Below, piece by piece: positions 33,927-40,978 of a stretch of 43,850 nucleotides of DNA; positions within the stretch are counted from its first letter, which is position 1; each line of letters begins with the position of its first letter. A program made the position numbers and the translations under genes. A model generated the notes under the pieces. That model was given only the letters and a program-made list of their open reading frames with translations. It was not told where the DNA came from and did no database searches. Source of the DNA: an uncultured Oscillospiraceae bacterium (lineage in GTDB: Bacteria; Bacillota; Clostridia; Oscillospirales; Oscillospiraceae); NCBI GenBank assembly GCA_950075865.1, contig CATMVA010000019.1:1-43850 (forward strand). Direction: 5' to 3'.

Positions 33927-34591
33927 CCGTCCCGCATGTGGGTGCGGATGTATCTGGGGCGGGATGGGTCGTCCTCGATCTTCTGGCGCAGGTGGGTGAT
34001 GTGGACAAACAGGGTCCGCAGGTCCCCCACGCTGGGCCGCTGCCACACAGCGTTGTAAAGTTCGTCAAAGCTGATGAACCGGCCCGGGTTCCGCATAAAG
34101 TAGCAGAGCAGCTCGTATTCGGTGGGGGAGAGAGAGACGGGCGCTCCCGCCTTGGTCACGGCATGGAGGGCCGGATCCAAGGTCAGCGCCCCGGCGGTGA
34201 GTTGGGGGGAGGTGTCCCCTCTGGGCAGGGAATAGCGCCGCAGGTTGGCCTCGATCCGGGCCAGCAGCACCGGGGCCCGGAAGGGCTTGATGAGATAGTC
34301 GTCCCCGCCCATGTTCAGGGCCCGGATGACGGTCTCGTCGTCGCTGAGGCAGCTGATGAAGATAATGGGGCAGAAGGTGGTCTTACGCAGTTCCTCACAG
34401 AGGCTCAGGCCGTCCCGACCGGGCAGCATGATGTCCAGCAGGATCAGGTCGTAACGCCGCAGGGACATGAGGGGCAGTGTCTCCTCGGCGCTGTGGGCCA
34501 CCGTGACGCTGTAATCGGGATTTTTCAGCAGATAGAACTGGAGGATCTCGCAGATCTCCAGATCGTCCTCGATGAGTAGGATCTGAGCCAT
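33890..34591 (-). CDS. OmpR-family response regulator
   Basis: A 233-residue regulator. Receiver domain with IEDD (acidic pair 9-10), phosphoacceptor Asp53 in LILLDIMLPGRDG, and Lys102 in LIKPF. The C-terminal winged helix (about 135-233) has LSPTEYELLCYFMRNPGRFIS and ends TRHMRDGYIF-like (RTHMRDGYIFS). The ATG at 34591 has AAGGAGGG upstream. It is transcribed toward the kinase and their coding ends overlap by 37 bases (33890-33926). It has its own sigma-A promoter. Pairing with the kinase is inferred from adjacency. Confidence 0.93.
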   Translation of the reverse strand: MAQILLIEDDLEICEILQFYLLKNPDYSVTVAHSAEETLPLMSLRRYDLILLDIMLPGRDGLSLCEELRKTTFCPIIFISCLSDDETVIRALNMGGDDYLIKPFRAPVLLARIEANLRRYSLPRGDTSPQLTAGALTLDPALHAVTKAGAPVSLSPTEYELLCYFMRNPGRFISFDELYNAVWQRPSVGDLRTLFVHITHLRQKIEDDPSRPRYIRTHMRDGYIFSAGAEPLS

Positions 34592-34617
34592 AGGGCCGCC
34601 CTCCTTTCCATGATACA

Positions 34618-34646
34618 ATGATAACAAGGTTGGCCGGGAAAATCAA
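34618..34646 (-). promoter_or_regulatory. Sigma-A promoter of the response regulator gene
   Basis: On the minus strand TTGATT (34646-34641), a 17-base spacer and TATCAT (34623-34618), about 27 bases before the start codon. Confidence 0.65.
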
Positions 34647-34652
34647 GACGGG

Positions 34653-34698
34653 AAACCGGGCTTCCTCCGTTTTCGGAGAAAGCCCGGTTTGTTTTTTT
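34653..34698 (+). terminator. Terminator beyond the response regulator promoter
   Basis: A 17-base stem with one mismatch (34653-34669 with 34674-34690) and a TTTT loop is followed on the plus strand by seven T (34692-34698). The minus side has only TTT. No plus-strand gene lies between the kinase end (33926) and here, so its best-fitting job is to end a long kinase transcript running antisense through the response regulator. It may also end cutC weakly. Confidence 0.7.
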
Positions 34699-34724
34699 CT
34701 GGTTTCATCAGCCTTGGAGCATCC

Positions 34725-35483
34725 TCAACCCAGACCATGCACCAGCCGGGCGCAGGCGGCTATTTCCTCCTCGTCGGTCTGCCAGAGCTCGTATTCCGAC
34801 AGGGAGGGCAGACCCATGGAGACCCCCTCCTTCCGGTAGACCATGCCGCTGTCCACCGGGCCCCGGCGGGCGGTGGTGTGAAAGACCCGGACCCCTGACT
34901 GCTCGTAGATGGCCCGGATGTTGTCCCGGTTCACCCCGCTGCCCGCCATCATGTCGATCCGGCCGCCGGCCTTCTGCCGCAGCTTACCCAGCAGGGGAGC
35001 CCCCAGCAGGGCCTTCTGGGCCTGGCCCGAGGTGAGGATGGTGCGGCAGCCCAACGCTATCGCCGTCTCCAAAGCCTCAAAGGGATCACGGGTCATGTCG
35101 AAGGCGCGGTGGAGGGTGACCTCCATCTCCCCGGCTCGGTCCAGAAACCGGGCCATGGCCTCCCGGTCCAGGGTCCCCTCAGCGGTCAGGGCGCCTACGG
35201 CCACCCCGTTGGCCCCCAGGTTCCGAAACCGGGCGACTTCGCCCTCCATCTCCTCCAGCTCGGCGGGGGAGTAGAGGAAGTCCCCGAACCGGGGGCGTAT
35301 GAGTACATTGATCTTCACGTCGCAGTCCCGCCGTACCTGCTCAAACAGGCTCTGGGAGGGGGTGATGCCCCCGATGGCCAGGCCGGCGCATAGCTCCAGC
35401 CGGTCGGCGCCCCCGCGGGCGGCCGCCATGGCCGAGGCGTAGGAGTCTACGCAACCCTCCAACAAAGGTCGGTTCACGGTCAT
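34725..35483 (-). CDS. cutC: CutC family protein (copper homeostasis/TIM-barrel)
   Basis: A 252-residue TIM-barrel protein. The start LEGCVDSYASAMAAARGGADRLELC and INVLIRPRFGDFLYS, VTLHRAFDMTRDP and ILTSGQ are typical of CutC. The family was linked to copper tolerance in E. coli, but its biochemical activity is unclear. The ATG at 35483 has AAGGA 7 bases upstream. It stands 62 bases after the phosphoglucomutase end on the opposite reading order (cutC lies downstream), with a hairpin in between. Confidence 0.92.
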   Translation of the reverse strand: MTVNRPLLEGCVDSYASAMAAARGGADRLELCAGLAIGGITPSQSLFEQVRRDCDVKINVLIRPRFGDFLYSPAELEEMEGEVARFRNLGANGVAVGALTAEGTLDREAMARFLDRAGEMEVTLHRAFDMTRDPFEALETAIALGCRTILTSGQAQKALLGAPLLGKLRQKAGGRIDMMAGSGVNRDNIRAIYEQSGVRVFHTTARRGPVDSGMVYRKEGVSMGLPSLSEYELWQTDEEEIAACARLVHGLG

Positions 35484-35508
35484 CCCTCTTTCCTTGGGAG
35501 AATAGGGG

Positions 35509-35533
35509 AAAAGGGGCCCTCGGGGCCCCTTTT
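35509..35533 (-). terminator. Terminator of the phosphoglucomutase gene
   Basis: A 7-base GC stem extended by four A-T pairs (35509-35519 with 35523-35533) and a 3-base loop, with TTTT at the minus-strand end. Confidence 0.7.
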
Positions 35534-35545
35534 GTGGTGTTTCCC

Positions 35546-37273
35546 TTATTTTTTAAGCTCCTCCGCCCAGGCGGCGTATTTCGCCACCTTTTCGGCGCAC
35601 TCGGCCTTGGTCGCGCCGTTGGCCAGGATGTAGACCTTCACCTTGGGCTCGGTGCCCGAGGGGCGGACCAGGATGCTGGTGCCGTCGGCCATCTCGTAGC
35701 GCAGGACGTTGGAGCCGGAAAGCTCCATCCTGCTGTCGGTGCCGCAGGCCACGCAGTGGACGCTGCCGTCCTTGTAGTCCTTCTGCTCCCGGACGGCCAC
35801 CCCGGCGATCTCCACCGGGGGCTGGGTGCGGAGGGAGGCCATCAGGTCGGCCATCTTCTTCAGCCCGTCCAAACCGGGCATCACCAGGTTCAAGGTCTTT
35901 TCCTGATACTCGCCGTACTTGGCGTACAGCTCCTGAAGGGCGTCGTAGAGGGTCATGCCCCGGTCATAATACCAGGCGGCCATCTCGGCAGCCACGGTGC
36001 AGGCGGTGACCGCGTCCTTGTCCCGGACGTAGTCACCCATCATGTAGCCGTAGCTTTCTTCGTAGGAGAAGATGACCTTGCCCTCGCCGCTCTGCTCCAG
36101 AGCGTTCTTTTTCTCGGCCATGAACTTGAAGCCGGTGAAGGTGTCGAACATCTTGATCCCGTTGACCTCGCAGACCTTCCGGGCCATCTCGGTGGTGACG
36201 ATGGTCTTGAGGGCCACGGCGTTCTCGGGCAGAGTGCCCATCCGCTTCTTGGCCCCGATGACGTAATCCAGCAGCAACACGCCGGTCTGGTTGCCCGTGA
36301 GGACGATGAACTTCCCGTCGCTGCCCCGGACCATCAGGCCCACCCGGTCGGCGTCGGGGTCGCTTCCCATGATGAAGTCGGCCCCCTCCTTGTCGGCCAG
36401 CTCCACCGCCAGAGCGAAGCCCTCTGGGTTCTCCGGGTTGGGGGAGACCACGGTGGGGAAGTTGCCGTCAATGACCATCTGCTCGGGCACGCAGATGATG
36501 TGCTTCATGCCCAGGCGTCTGAGAGCCTCGGGGATCAGCTTGTAGCCCGTGCCGTGGAAGGGGGTGTAGATGATTTTGAAGTTGTCAGCCACCTTGGCTA
36601 CCGCGGCCTTGTCGGTGGCCTGTGCCATCACGTTGGCCAGGAACTTCTCGTCGGTCTCCTCCCCCATGATGGTGACAAAGCCCTGCTTCACGGCCTCGCC
36701 GTAGTCCATCCGCTTCACGCTGTCAAAGACGTCGTTCTGCTCCATCCGCTTGGCGATAGCGTCGGCGTGGTGGGGGGGAAGTTGGGCGCCGTCGGCCCAG
36801 TAGACCTTGTAGCCGTTGTACTCCTTGGGGTTGTGGCTGGCCGTCACGTTGACGCCGGCGATGCAGCCGTACTCCCGGATGGCGAAGGACACCTCAGGGG
36901 TGGGGCGGAGAGAATCAAAGATCCGGGTGGGGATGCCGTTGCCAGCCATGACGGCACAGACCTCCTCGGCATACTCCCGGCCGTGGTTGCGGCAGTCGTG
37001 GCAGACGGCCACGCCCTTTTTCACCGCCTCAGGCCCCTCGGCCAGAATGACTTCGGCAAAGGCCTGGGTGGCGTGGCGGATGACGTGGCGGTTCATCTGG
37101 TGCAGGCCCACGCACATGGTGCCCCGCAGTCCGGCGGTGCCGAACTCCAGAGGGGCGAAGAACCGGGACTCGATCTCCTTCTCGTCGCCGGCGATGGACT
37201 CCAGTTCGCGGCGTTCCTCGTCGCTGAGGGCGGGGGAGCGGAGCCATCGTTCATATGTATCACGATAAGACAT
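35546..37273 (-). CDS. Phosphoglucomutase/phosphomannomutase (alpha-D-phosphohexomutase)
   Basis: A 575-residue cytosolic enzyme interconverting hexose 1- and 6-phosphates, feeding sugar nucleotides for wall and surface glycans. Motifs: active-site Ser in VTASHNPKEYNGYK, metal-binding GSDPDADRVG, sugar-binding SYEESYGYM, and the phosphate-binding VRPSGTEPKVKVY near the C-terminus. Length fits the PgcA-type family of Firmicutes. The ATG at 37273 follows GGAGGTC. Single-gene unit with its own promoter and terminator. Confidence 0.94.
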   Translation of the reverse strand: MSYRDTYERWLRSPALSDEERRELESIAGDEKEIESRFFAPLEFGTAGLRGTMCVGLHQMNRHVIRHATQAFAEVILAEGPEAVKKGVAVCHDCRNHGREYAEEVCAVMAGNGIPTRIFDSLRPTPEVSFAIREYGCIAGVNVTASHNPKEYNGYKVYWADGAQLPPHHADAIAKRMEQNDVFDSVKRMDYGEAVKQGFVTIMGEETDEKFLANVMAQATDKAAVAKVADNFKIIYTPFHGTGYKLIPEALRRLGMKHIICVPEQMVIDGNFPTVVSPNPENPEGFALAVELADKEGADFIMGSDPDADRVGLMVRGSDGKFIVLTGNQTGVLLLDYVIGAKKRMGTLPENAVALKTIVTTEMARKVCEVNGIKMFDTFTGFKFMAEKKNALEQSGEGKVIFSYEESYGYMMGDYVRDKDAVTACTVAAEMAAWYYDRGMTLYDALQELYAKYGEYQEKTLNLVMPGLDGLKKMADLMASLRTQPPVEIAGVAVREQKDYKDGSVHCVACGTDSRMELSGSNVLRYEMADGTSILVRPSGTEPKVKVYILANGATKAECAEKVAKYAAWAEELKK

Positions 37274-37307
37274 GGGAAACGACCTCCATCCATAATATGG
37301 TATGGTA

Positions 37308-37337
37308 ATTGTATCACAAAAGGACGGGTGATTTCAA
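37308..37337 (-). promoter_or_regulatory. Sigma-A promoter of the phosphohexomutase gene
   Basis: On the minus strand TTGAAA (37337-37332), an 18-base spacer and TACAAT (37313-37308), about 34 bases before the start codon. Confidence 0.65.
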
Positions 37338-37359
37338 TAGCAAGTTGGGGGATTTGAAT

Positions 37360-37387
37360 AAAAAAGAGGCGACCTCTGGCCGCCTCT
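37360..37387 (-). terminator. Terminator of the YycJ-rlmH unit
   Basis: A stem of about 9 base pairs with one mismatch (37365-37374 with 37378-37387) is followed in the minus direction by a run of six T, six bases after the rlmH stop. Confidence 0.82.
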
Positions 37388-37392
37388 CCGGG

Positions 37393-37875
37393 TTATTTGT
37401 GATACGGTCCCCCCGCGTTGATCTGGAAGGCCCGGTAGACTTGTTCCAGCAGCATGACCCGGGCCAGGTGGTGGGGGAAGGTCATGGGGGATATGGAAAG
37501 GCGGACGTGGGCCTGGGCTTTCAAGCTCTCGTCCAGGCCGTAGCTGCCGCCAATGAGGAAGCAAAGCTGGTTGGTGGGGCCGATCTCCCAGGTTTGCAGG
37601 CGTTTTGCCAGCTCCTGGCTGGAGAGAAGCTGCCCCTCGACGCACAGGGCCACCACCCGCGCTCTGGGGGGCAGCTTCTGGCGGATGGCCTGGGCCTCCT
37701 TTTTCAGGGCGGCCACAATGAGGGCGGGGGAGGGGTCCTGGGGCAGCCGCTCCTCGGGCAGCTCCAAAATGGTGAGTCGACAGAAGGGGGACAGCCGCTT
37801 CTGATACTCGGCCACGGCGTCGGCGTAGAATTTTTCCTTCAGCTTGCCCACGCAGATGATCTGCACATTCATCAT
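37393..37875 (-). CDS. rlmH: 23S rRNA pseudouridine-1915 N3-methyltransferase RlmH
   Basis: A 160-residue SPOUT methyltransferase that methylates pseudouridine 1915 in helix 69. The SAM-binding knot shows FLIGGSYGLDES and the C-terminal run LSISPMTFPHHLARVMLLEQ followed by the invariant C-terminal YHK. Starts 3 bases after the upstream hydrolase gene, so the two are co-transcribed, as is common in Firmicutes. Confidence 0.95.
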   Translation of the reverse strand: MMNVQIICVGKLKEKFYADAVAEYQKRLSPFCRLTILELPEERLPQDPSPALIVAALKKEAQAIRQKLPPRARVVALCVEGQLLSSQELAKRLQTWEIGPTNQLCFLIGGSYGLDESLKAQAHVRLSISPMTFPHHLARVMLLEQVYRAFQINAGGPYHK

Positions 37876-37878
37876 GCT

Positions 37879-38664
37879 CTACACCTCGTACGCCGGCGAA
37901 GGCTCGCTGCGGGGAGCCACCGCCAGGGTGATGTCCTTCTCCGGGTCGATGCCAGCCCCCCGGAACACGGTTTCGGCGGTAGTCAGCGCCCGGGCCGGCG
38001 TGTTGTTCTGGGCCGACAGGTGCCCCAGCAGCACGGTCCTGGCTCCGGCTTCCACGCACCGGAGAGCCAGGCCGGCCCCCGCCTCGTTGGACAGATGCCC
38101 CCGGTTCCCCAGGATCCGGAGCTTGAGCGGGTAGGGGTAAGGCCCGGACATGAGCCAGTCCTCGTCATGGTTGGACTCGCACAGCACCAGGTCGGCTCCC
38201 GCCACGCTCTCCAGCACCCCGTCACTCACATAGCCCAGGTCGGTGACCACCGCTGCCCGGCGCTTCCCGTCGGTGAAAGCGAACCCCATAGGCTCGGTGG
38301 CATCGTGGGAGGTGGAAAAGCCCGTCACCCCAAGCCCTTCCAGCTCGATAGACCGGCCCGGCTCCACCTCCCGGAGGGTGTCCAGGGGGAAGGCGATGCG
38401 CCGCCGCAGCTCCAGAGCGGTGCCCGGGCTGGCATAGACCGGCAGGGCGAACTGCTTGGTCAGGGTGGCCAGCCCGGCGATGTGGTCGGAGTGCTCGTGG
38501 GTGATCAGGATCCCCGTGATGTCCCCGGGGGAGAGGTCCAGCTCCCGGAGAGCGGTCACGATCCGGCGGCAGGAGATGCCGCAGTCCACCAGAAGGCGGG
38601 CCCCGGCCCCGGAGATCAGGATGCAGTTGCCCGAGGATCCACTGGCCAGGGTGCGAAGTTCCAT
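37879..38664 (-). CDS. MBL-fold metallohydrolase YycJ/WalJ-like
   Basis: A 261-residue metallo-beta-lactamase-fold protein. It starts ELRTLASGSSGNCILI and has the metal motif THEHSDHIAG, STSHDA and LLGHLSAQNN. YycJ/WalJ proteins are putative exonucleases linked to DNA repair and coordination of wall synthesis with division in Firmicutes. AAAGGAG is 7 bases before the ATG. A 27-base inverted repeat lies 20 bases upstream of the start, with no recognisable promoter between it and murA. Confidence 0.9.
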   Translation of the reverse strand: MELRTLASGSSGNCILISGAGARLLVDCGISCRRIVTALRELDLSPGDITGILITHEHSDHIAGLATLTKQFALPVYASPGTALELRRRIAFPLDTLREVEPGRSIELEGLGVTGFSTSHDATEPMGFAFTDGKRRAAVVTDLGYVSDGVLESVAGADLVLCESNHDEDWLMSGPYPYPLKLRILGNRGHLSNEAGAGLALRCVEAGARTVLLGHLSAQNNTPARALTTAETVFRGAGIDPEKDITLAVAPRSEPSPAYEV

Positions 38665-38684
38665 GGAAAGGCTCCTTTGTGTAT

Positions 38685-38757
38685 GTAGGGGCCGGTGTCC
38701 TCACCGGCCCGAACGTAGTACGGTGCTGTGCGGGCCGGTGAGGACACCGGCCCCTAC
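38685..38757. repeat. Perfect 27-base inverted repeat of GTAGGG-type palindromes
   Basis: The two arms (38685-38711 and 38731-38757) are perfect inverted copies separated by 19 bases. Each begins or ends with GTAGGGGCC and is itself palindromic (CCGGTG...CACCGG). It belongs with the copies at 40454-40510 by outline (GTAGGG, variable palindrome, GCCCG). It could form a cruciform or a very stable RNA hairpin. No function is evident. Confidence 0.8.
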
Positions 38758-38780
38758 GGATCTTTGACTTTATGAAGAAA

Positions 38781-38806
38781 AAAGCTTCGGCGGGCAGTGG
38801 CGAAGC
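38781..38806 (-). terminator. Second terminator downstream of murA
   Basis: GCTTCG (38784-38789) pairs with CGAAGC (38801-38806) around an 11-base loop, followed in the minus direction by TTTTTT. Tandem with the hairpin at 38841-38875. Confidence 0.55.
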
Positions 38807-38840
38807 CGAATGACGTCCCTCGTTGTTTCTTCGCCGCAAA

Positions 38841-38875
38841 ACAAAACGGCGAGCGCCTTACGGCGCTTCGCCGTT
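38841..38875 (-). terminator. First terminator downstream of murA
   Basis: A stem of about 13 base pairs with one bulged base (38845-38857 with 38861-38875), then TTTTGTTTT in the minus direction. Confidence 0.75.
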
Positions 38876-38892
38876 CGTGGAAGCGAAAGCGG

Positions 38893-40188
38893 TCAGCCCA
38901 CCTGCGTCGCGTGGTGCTCCTCATCGGGGAACTCTTCCACCCGGATATCGGCTCCCAGACGGATCAGCTTTCCGATGATATCCTCATAGCCCCGCTCAAT
39001 GTGCTGGATCTTGCCGATCTCGGTAGTGCCCTGAGCGGAGAGTCCGGCAATGATGAGTGCGGCCCCGGCCCGCAGGTCACAGGCCTCCACCGCCGCGCCG
39101 GTGAGGCGGCTGACCCCCTCAATGACGGCCACCTTGCCGTCCACCTGGATCTGGGCGCCCATGCGGCGGAATTCGTCCACATAGCGGTAACGGTTATCGT
39201 AGACCCCCTCGGTGAGTACGCTGGTACCCGCGGCCAGACAGAGACAGGCCGCCACCTGAGGCTGCATGTCGGTGGGGAAACCGGGGTAGGGGAGGGTCTT
39301 CACATTGGCCCGGTGCAGGGGGGTGGTCCGGCGGACCCGCACCGCGTCGTCCATCACGTCGATCTCGGCCCCCATCTCAGAGAGCTTGGCCGTGATGCAC
39401 TCCAAATGCTTGGGGATCACGTTCTTTACCAGCACGTCCCCGCCGGTGGCGGTGACGGCGGCCATGTAGGTGCCCGCCTCGATCTGGTCGGGGATGATGG
39501 AGTAGTTGCCCCCGTTCAGGCGCTCCACGCCCCGGACCTTGATCACGTCGGTGCCGGCGCCCATGATGTTGGCCCCCATGGAGTTCAGGAAGTTGGCCAG
39601 GTCCACGATATGGGGCTCCTTGGCCACGTTTTCAATGATGGTGGTGCCTTGGGCCAGGGTGGCGGCGATCATGATGTTCATGGTGGCCCCCACCGAGACG
39701 ATGTCCAGATAGATGGTGCTTCCGGTCAGCCGCTCCCCGTGGGCCCGGGCCTGAATGATGCCGCCCACCACCTCCACATCGGAGCCCATGGCCACCAGCC
39801 CCTTGATGTGCTGGTCAATGGGCCGTCCGCCGAAGTCACAGCCGCCGGGCAGAGCCACCTCGGCCGAGCCGAACCGGCCCAGCAGAGCGCCCACCAGGTA
39901 GTAGGAGGCCCGGATCTTTCTGGCCAGAGCATCGGGCACCTGGGCGTTGCGGATGTGGGAGCAGTCGATCTCCATGGTGGTCCGGTTCACCGTGCGCACG
40001 TCGGCGCCCAGCTCCTGGAGAATGTTCAGGATTAGGGTCACATCGCTGATTTGGGGGATATTCTCAATGCGGCAGACCCCGTCCACCAGCAAAGCGGCAG
40101 GCAGAATGGCTACGGCCGCGTTCTTTGCGCCCGAGATATCCACCTCACCGTTGAGCGGCTTGCCGCCGCGAATCACATATTTTGTCAA
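38893..40188 (-). CDS. murA: UDP-N-acetylglucosamine 1-carboxyvinyltransferase MurA
   Basis: A 431-residue cytosolic enzyme that adds enolpyruvate from phosphoenolpyruvate to UDP-GlcNAc, the first committed step of peptidoglycan synthesis. Lys22-Asn23 in SGAKNAAVAI and the active-site Cys117 in LPGGCDFGGRPIDQHIKG are present; Cys rather than Asp at this place predicts fosfomycin sensitivity by the usual rule. A TTG start at 40188 is chosen because GAGGGTG is 6 bases upstream and it gives the family's normal N-terminus (TKYVIRGGKPLNGEV). An ATG 51 bases earlier is less likely. Firmicutes often have two copies; which one this is cannot be told. Confidence 0.95.
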   Translation of the reverse strand: MTKYVIRGGKPLNGEVDISGAKNAAVAILPAALLVDGVCRIENIPQISDVTLILNILQELGADVRTVNRTTMEIDCSHIRNAQVPDALARKIRASYYLVGALLGRFGSAEVALPGGCDFGGRPIDQHIKGLVAMGSDVEVVGGIIQARAHGERLTGSTIYLDIVSVGATMNIMIAATLAQGTTIIENVAKEPHIVDLANFLNSMGANIMGAGTDVIKVRGVERLNGGNYSIIPDQIEAGTYMAAVTATGGDVLVKNVIPKHLECITAKLSEMGAEIDVMDDAVRVRRTTPLHRANVKTLPYPGFPTDMQPQVAACLCLAAGTSVLTEGVYDNRYRYVDEFRRMGAQIQVDGKVAVIEGVSRLTGAAVEACDLRAGAALIIAGLSAQGTTEIGKIQHIERGYEDIIGKLIRLGADIRVEEFPDEEHHATQVG

Positions 40189-40210
40189 AAGAAGCACCCT
40201 CGCTCTTATA

Positions 40211-40239
40211 TATATAATAGTAGGCCAAACGCCGGCCAA
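40211..40239 (-). promoter_or_regulatory. Probable sigma-A promoter of murA
   Basis: On the minus strand TTGGCC (40239-40234), a 17-base spacer and TATATA (40216-40211). The leader would be short, about 16 bases, and includes the GAGGGTG ribosome binding site. Confidence 0.5.
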
Positions 40240-40526
40240 GTCTATTGTACCCGTTTTTACGTGAAATCACCCATCATCATGGTATGATACAATAGCATTA
40301 TATAAGGAAGGGGTGGAAAAGTAAAGCCCTTTTGCCAAGATTCTGTAAAAAAGTTAGGAGTTAGGGCGGAATTCCCTGTGGGCCATGGGCATAATTGCCC
40401 CCCGTTCCAACAAATGACCGAAAAAATCTCCTTTTTTGCGTTTCTGCCCCTGTGTAGGGGCGGATATCATCCGCCCGCAAGAAAAGTAGGGTCGCACAGT
40501 GTGCGCCCGCAGGAAAGGAGAAAATT
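40240..40526. other. Gene-free stretch before the phage-tail-like ORF
   Basis: Together with the murA leader this is about 340 bases without a gene. It contains A/T-rich DNA (40260-40360) with several -10-like words (TATGAT at 40283-40288, TACAAT at 40288-40293) but no matching -35 boxes, a small GGGCATAATTGCCC palindrome (40387-40400), and the two palindromic repeats at 40454-40510. No ORF or RNA gene is supported. Confidence 0.6.
40454..40510 (+). repeat. Tandem pair of 25-base GTAGGG palindromes
   Basis: Copy 1 (40454-40478) and copy 2 (40486-40510) share GTAGGG at the left and CGCCCGC at the right, but their inner palindromes differ: CGGATATCATCCG in the first, CGCACAGTGTGCG in the second. 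Both arms changed together, so base pairing is kept. They are separated by 7 A-rich bases (32-base period). The right copy ends 16 bases before an ATG. Confidence 0.75.
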
Positions 40527-40913
40527 ATGTCAACCAACAAAACTCAAAACTATGACCTGCATGCTTGGGAGCCCGACGATGACTTTCAGCTCCACGAGAT
40601 CAACGCCAACTTCGCAGCCCTGGACGCTCAGGCTATCCGCATTTTTTGGGGCACCTACGTTGGAACAACGAAGGACATTTCCATCACCACCACCCAGCGC
40701 ATCGATCTGCCCGTGACTCCCAAGGCAGTGATCCTCTTCAACGGCGGCGGGGTCTCACCCAATTACGGCCACGCCGGGATCATGGCCCCCGGCTATCCCA
40801 TCTCATCAAAGCTCATGCCCATTGATGACACGGGCTTCACCGTAGCCAGCGAGCCCTCCGGCCTGAAATACAATGAAAAAGGCTATACCTATCACTACAT
40901 CGTCCTTTATTGA
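40527..40913 (+). CDS. Orphan phage-tail-like protein
   Basis: A 128-residue protein. The N-terminal 40 residues (NYDLHAWEPDDDFQLHEINANFAALDAQ) resemble the start of phage tail or fibre-type proteins common in gut Clostridia (NYxLxxWxxxDxxxxxExNxNFAxLD). The rest (ITTTQRIDLPVTPKAVILFNGGG, DDTGFTVAS) is beta-rich and resembles a small receptor-binding or tail-tip domain in such proteins. The usual coiled-coil middle is missing, and no other phage genes are near. AAAGGAG precedes the ATG at 40527. It could be a domesticated remnant or a short bacteriocin-like component; I cannot tell. A terminator follows directly. Confidence 0.65.
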   Translation: MSTNKTQNYDLHAWEPDDDFQLHEINANFAALDAQAIRIFWGTYVGTTKDISITTTQRIDLPVTPKAVILFNGGGVSPNYGHAGIMAPGYPISSKLMPIDDTGFTVASEPSGLKYNEKGYTYHYIVLY

Positions 40914-40919
40914 GCCGAA

Positions 40920-40955
40920 AAAGGGACCCCCGGAAATTCCGGGGGTCCCTTTCTT
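40920..40955. terminator. Bidirectional terminator
   Basis: A stem of about 15 base pairs (40920-40934 with 40938-40952) with a 3-base loop, T tracts on both strands. It ends the phage-tail-like ORF and the S-layer gene. Confidence 0.9.
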
Positions 40956-40978
40956 ATGACCTTTTGTCAGCCGGGAAA

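Noticed and set aside
40454-40510. Start of a CRISPR array
   Set aside because: Only two units, with different inner sequences and a 7-base gap instead of spacers of about 30 bases; no cas genes nearby.
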